DNA of 64,000 nucleotides from an uncultured Candidatus Melainabacteria bacterium (GTDB lineage Bacteria; Cyanobacteriota; Vampirovibrionia; Gastranaerophilales; Gastranaerophilaceae), in NCBI GenBank assembly GCA_934718135.1, contig CAKUZW010000003.1, forward strand, positions 62,001 to 126,000. The letters are read 5' to 3'. A model generated the notes under the pieces. It was not told the origin of the DNA. It saw only the letters and a list, made by a program, of their open reading frames with translations, and ran no database searches. Numbering within the stretch: position 1 is the first letter of the stretch; the number at the start of each line of letters is the position of its first letter. The translations under genes were made by a program, and so were the position numbers. This document shows, in pieces, positions 61,046 through 64,000 of this stretch.

Positions 61046-61450
61046 TTATTTTGAGCCCTTAAATTTTTTCAGTAAATACGCTGCTTCTTCATAAAAATCA
61101 GGAACAACTTCTGTAACTTTTAGTGCCACTTCTTCATCATAAGTATGAGAAGTTAAGTTTCGCATTTCTCTAAATTTTGTCCATTTTGTTAAATCTGATT
61201 TCAAAAGACCAAGTTGATTGGCAGTTCTAACCATATCATTGAAGGATAGTTTGTTTACGTCTTCAACAATGAAGGCTCGTTCAATAAAATATTTTCGTAG
61301 CATTTTTAATGAAATTGAATATGTAAATTCAAATCTTTGGATTAACGAATCTCTTACGATATTATCCTGTTTATTTTCGTTGTATTTTTCAACTACTTCT
61401 TTAAGACGTTGAACAGAGTTTTCTAAAGCTGTAAAATCAAGAGTTTCCAT
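61046..61450 (-). CDS. HEPN-domain protein, HI0074 type (HepT-like toxin)
   Basis: This 134-residue all-helical protein is of the HI0074/nucleotidyltransferase-substrate-binding family. The putative RNase motif RNLTSH (R97, N98, H102; Rx4-6H type) is intact, and MVRTANQLGLLKSDLTKWTKF precedes it, typical of the family. With the adjacent MNT gene it forms a HEPN/MNT toxin-antitoxin module. It is placed between the fabH terminator and fabD. Confidence 0.87.
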   Translation of the reverse strand: METLDFTALENSVQRLKEVVEKYNENKQDNIVRDSLIQRFEFTYSISLKMLRKYFIERAFIVEDVNKLSFNDMVRTANQLGLLKSDLTKWTKFREMRNLTSHTYDEEVALKVTEVVPDFYEEAAYLLKKFKGSK

Positions 61451-61492
61451 ACCACAAATGTTAGCATATTTTCATATAAATATCAATAAACA

Positions 61493-61531
61493 AAAAGAGT
61501 ATGAGTTTAACGAATACCCATACTCTTTTTA
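61493..61531 (-). terminator. Terminator after fabH
   Basis: AAAAAGAGTATG (61493-61504) pairs with CATACTCTTTTT (61520-61531). On the minus strand it follows fabH and ends in TTTTT. Confidence 0.85.
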
Positions 61532-61550
61532 ATCTATTATATATTTTTAA

Positions 61551-62561
61551 TTAGCAAATACCTTCACGAAGTCTGACAACTGCAGCACCCCATGTCATAC
61601 CTGCACCAAATCCACAAAGAATTGCTTTTGAACCAAGTTTGATTTTTCCTTTTTCAACCCCTTCAACCAATGCGATTGGAATTGAAGCTGCTGATGTATT
61701 TCCGTAATACTTGATATTAGAAATAACTTTATCATCAGAATATTTCAATCTTTGTTGCAATGCTTCAATAATTCTTTGGTTTGCTTGGTGTGGAATTAAG
61801 TAATCAATATCTTCTGCTTTCAAACCTGCTTCTTCAATTGATTTGTCAACATAATTCGGAAGTGTTGTAACAACAAATTTGTAAACATCACGACCTGCCA
61901 TGTGGATTTTTGAATCAACTTCGTCACAAGGTTCTACTAACGGACAATTTTCTCCAGGCATGTTCATTGAAATGTATTGACCGATTGAACCGTCAGCTCT
62001 GACATCAAGTGATAAAATATCATCAATTCCGTCTTCTGCTTCTGTCACAACCATTGCTCCTGCACCGTCACCAAATAAAATTGAGGTACCTCTATCTTTC
62101 CAATCAACAAGTCTTGAATTGTTATCTGCTGCAACAATCAAAATATTTTTGTATAAACCTGAACCGATTAATCCTCTTGCAACTTGCAATGAATAAATCA
62201 AACCTGTACAAGCAGCGGTTAAGTCAAAAGACGGTACAAAGTTTGGAATACCTAATCTTGTTTGAATGTCACATGCTAAAGCCGGATACAATTGTGGTGG
62301 AGCGGAAGCTGCTGCTATAACACAGTCAATATCTTCTGCTTTGAATTTTGATTTTTCTAAAGCTCTTTCTGCGGCTTTTTGTGCCAAATCAATTGCACTT
62401 TCATTTCCTGAAACAACTCTTCTTTCTTTAATACCGGTACGAGTAAAAATCCATTCGTCTGATGTTTCATATAACTTCGTTAAATCTTCATTTGTTATAA
62501 CCGTATCAGGAACACAATATCCTACACCGGCAATTCTTAAAGGTTTTACACTTTTTGACAT
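61551..62561 (-). CDS. fabH: 3-oxoacyl-ACP synthase III
   Basis: This 336-residue enzyme condenses acetyl-CoA (or a branched primer) with malonyl-ACP to start fatty-acid synthesis. The catalytic triad is visible: C118 in LTAACTGLIYS, His in LIPHQANQRI, and Asn in YYGNTSAASIP. The C-terminus GFGAGMTWGAAVVRL is typical. It lies 12 nt after plsX in the rpmF-plsX-fabH operon. Confidence 0.95.
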   Translation of the reverse strand: MSKSVKPLRIAGVGYCVPDTVITNEDLTKLYETSDEWIFTRTGIKERRVVSGNESAIDLAQKAAERALEKSKFKAEDIDCVIAAASAPPQLYPALACDIQTRLGIPNFVPSFDLTAACTGLIYSLQVARGLIGSGLYKNILIVAADNNSRLVDWKDRGTSILFGDGAGAMVVTEAEDGIDDILSLDVRADGSIGQYISMNMPGENCPLVEPCDEVDSKIHMAGRDVYKFVVTTLPNYVDKSIEEAGLKAEDIDYLIPHQANQRIIEALQQRLKYSDDKVISNIKYYGNTSAASIPIALVEGVEKGKIKLGSKAILCGFGAGMTWGAAVVRLREGIC

Positions 62562-62573
62562 AATTATATTTTC

Positions 62574-63638
62574 CTATCTATTTATATTTTCTGCAATTTT
62601 AGAGTTAATATCTTTATTCAAAACTCGAACGGCTGCTCTTACTGCATTTTTCATTGCGTAAGAAGAACTTCTTCCATGTGCAATAACTGAAATTCCTTTA
62701 ACTCCGAGTAACAACATTCCGCCAAATACTTCCCAATTGATTTTCTTTAAAATTCTTCTCAAGAAAGGTTTTGCAAGTAAACCGATTATGCATCCAACCA
62801 AATCTGACTTGAATTCTGTAGAAATCATTTTTAATAGCATTGAAGCTGTACCTTCTGTAACTTTTAGTGCAATATTTCCTGCAAAACCGTCACAAACAAC
62901 AACATCACACTTGTTTACGAAAAGTTCTTTACCTTCAATATTTCCTACAAAATCAATTCTTCCTTTTTCATGCATTTCTTTTAGTAGAGGGTAAGTTTCT
63001 TTTACTAAGGCATTTCCTTTACCTTCTTCTTCACCAATACTCAAAATACCAACTTTAGGGTTTTCAACTCCAACAATATGTTTAGCATAAGCCATGCCCA
63101 TTTCAGCAAATTGAGTAAGCATTTCAGGAGTACAATCACTGTTTGCACCACCGTCAATTAGTACAATTGGGTTTTTCATTGTAGGGATTGTAACAGCAAT
63201 TGCCGGTCTTGTTACACCATGAATTCTACCGAGCCCAAACAAACTTGCTGCCATTGCAGCTCCTGTTGAACCTGCTGAAACAACTGCTTCGCATCTTCCT
63301 TCTGCTACTGCTCTTACTGATGCAACAATTGAAGAGTCTTTTTTTCTTCTGATTGATTGTCCTACAGCTTCGCCCATACCAATAACTTCGGAGGCATGTG
63401 TAATTGTGTAATCAATTTTATCTAAATCAATTTTAATTCTTCTATTATGACCTTTTGTTCCGCAATCAGAATAAATACAACCTGTGGCTTTAATTCGGTC
63501 TAATTCAGCCTGAATATCATCTTTTCTTCCAACAAGCTCTAAGCCGACACCATATTCTTGTGCCGCCCACAAAGCACCTTCAACGATTGCTTTTGGTGCA
63601 TAATCTCCGCCCATTGCGTCTATTGCTATTCTTGCCAT
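62574..63638 (-). CDS. plsX: Phosphate acyltransferase PlsX
   Basis: This 354-residue enzyme converts acyl-ACP to acyl-phosphate for phospholipid synthesis. The N-terminal IAIDAMGGDYAPKAIVEG, the SAGSTGAAMAASLFGLGRI segment and VCDGFAGNIALKVTEG are diagnostic. It follows rpmF and precedes fabH, the conserved bacterial order. GAAGGAT precedes the ATG. Confidence 0.96.
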   Translation of the reverse strand: MARIAIDAMGGDYAPKAIVEGALWAAQEYGVGLELVGRKDDIQAELDRIKATGCIYSDCGTKGHNRRIKIDLDKIDYTITHASEVIGMGEAVGQSIRRKKDSSIVASVRAVAEGRCEAVVSAGSTGAAMAASLFGLGRIHGVTRPAIAVTIPTMKNPIVLIDGGANSDCTPEMLTQFAEMGMAYAKHIVGVENPKVGILSIGEEEGKGNALVKETYPLLKEMHEKGRIDFVGNIEGKELFVNKCDVVVCDGFAGNIALKVTEGTASMLLKMISTEFKSDLVGCIIGLLAKPFLRRILKKINWEVFGGMLLLGVKGISVIAHGRSSSYAMKNAVRAAVRVLNKDINSKIAENINR

Positions 63639-63711
63639 ATCCTTCTCTCTCCAAAGTTTGGTTTAAAATCGGAAGCGGCAATTTTTATTGTCGCTTCCAA
63701 ATATTACTTAA

Positions 63712-63999
63712 TTATTCTTCAGTTTTTTCAGCTTCTGTAGCTTCTGCTTTTGTTTCTTCAACTTTTTCTGCTTTTTTAGTTGATTTTTTAGCAGGTTTTT
63801 TAGCTGGAGCTTCAGCAGCAGCTTTGTCTGCTAATTTCACAGGTTGTCCTTTGTAAGTTCCACAAGCTGTGCATACTGTGTGTGTTAAAACTGTTTCACC
63901 GCAATTAGGGCATTTTGTAGTTTCTGGCTTTGTTGCTTTCCAGTTAGCTCTTCTGCTGCCTTGAGCGGAATGTCCTGTTCTTTTCTTAGGTACTGCCAT
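63712..63999 (-). CDS. rpmF: Ribosomal protein L32 with C-terminal extension
   Basis: This 95-residue protein starts with a full L32 (MAVPKKRTGHSAQGSRRANW) including the zinc-binding pairs CPNC (30-33) and CTAC. L32 is usually about 57-60 residues; here about 38 more follow, rich in Ala/Lys/Glu (AEAPAKKPAKKSTKKAEKVE). The rpmF-plsX-fabH order is standard. The ATG is at the very end of the window, so its promoter is not visible. Confidence 0.93.
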   Translation of the reverse strand: MAVPKKRTGHSAQGSRRANWKATKPETTKCPNCGETVLTHTVCTACGTYKGQPVKLADKAAAEAPAKKPAKKSTKKAEKVEETKAEATEAEKTEE

Positions 64000-64000
64000 T

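Overview
The window is visibly AT-rich and carries a dense bacterial gene set on both strands. Gram-negative features (TolC-type outer membrane channel, EmrAB-type pump, surface-polysaccharide enzymes), a type IV prepilin-like protein with a GFTLSE processing site, flagellar rod genes and many lineage-restricted hypothetical proteins suggest a gut-type non-photosynthetic cyanobacterial relative (Gastranaerophilales / Vampirovibrionia, formerly Melainabacteria). That placement is inference from gene content and was not tested by any search.

Layout. 0.2-9.7 kb: ilvE, a flavodiiron protein-ferritin pair, a DnaQ-like exonuclease, an EamA transporter, engB, a secreted TPR protein, a Xer recombinase and a prepilin-like protein. 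9.8-14.9 kb: a MerR regulator and a complete MarR/EmrA/EmrB/TolC efflux module with a divergent promoter and an operator-like dyad. 15-19.6 kb: recJ, an HD-domain protein, tRNA-Ile and lineage-type hypotheticals. 19.64-19.9 kb: a probable type I toxin-antitoxin locus, with a 28-residue hydrophobic peptide on the minus strand and an overlapping antisense RNA that has its own promoter and terminator. 20-25.7 kb: a zincin-like protein, a CsoR-controlled cysteine-rich secreted protein, a large unknown protein and a divergent DXS-like enzyme. 25.7-31.5 kb: a broken CMD-family gene, murA, hypotheticals, a hairpin-rich intergenic repeat, a glyoxalase and hisS. 31.5-36.5 kb: three surface-polysaccharide genes, a small protein under a dyad-rich promoter, hsp20, a GNAT enzyme and a membrane protein.

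36.6-45.7 kb is an accessory region that starts at tRNA-Leu(GAG). It holds a structured non-coding segment, two RelE/HigB-type toxin-antitoxin pairs, three copies of an intergenic repeat that bracket modules, gene remnants, and a tandem array of four DUF3137-like membrane proteins with the stub of another copy. 45.7-48.2 kb has four flagellar rod genes behind a strong promoter followed almost at once by an intrinsic terminator. 48.3-57 kb has a DivIC/FtsB-like protein, a TPR protein, a secreted zincin, CtpA, tRNA-Cys and manC. 57.2-64 kb has small hypotheticals, speE and the rpmF-plsX-fabH...fabD-fabG lipid-synthesis cluster, interrupted by a HEPN/MNT toxin-antitoxin pair.

The two most notable cross-cutting signals are these. 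First, several SD-less genes have a -10 hexamer exactly 6 nt before the start codon, which suggests leaderless mRNAs. Second, a short Asn/Ile-rich N-terminus is shared by otherwise unrelated unknown proteins that lack classical signal peptides.
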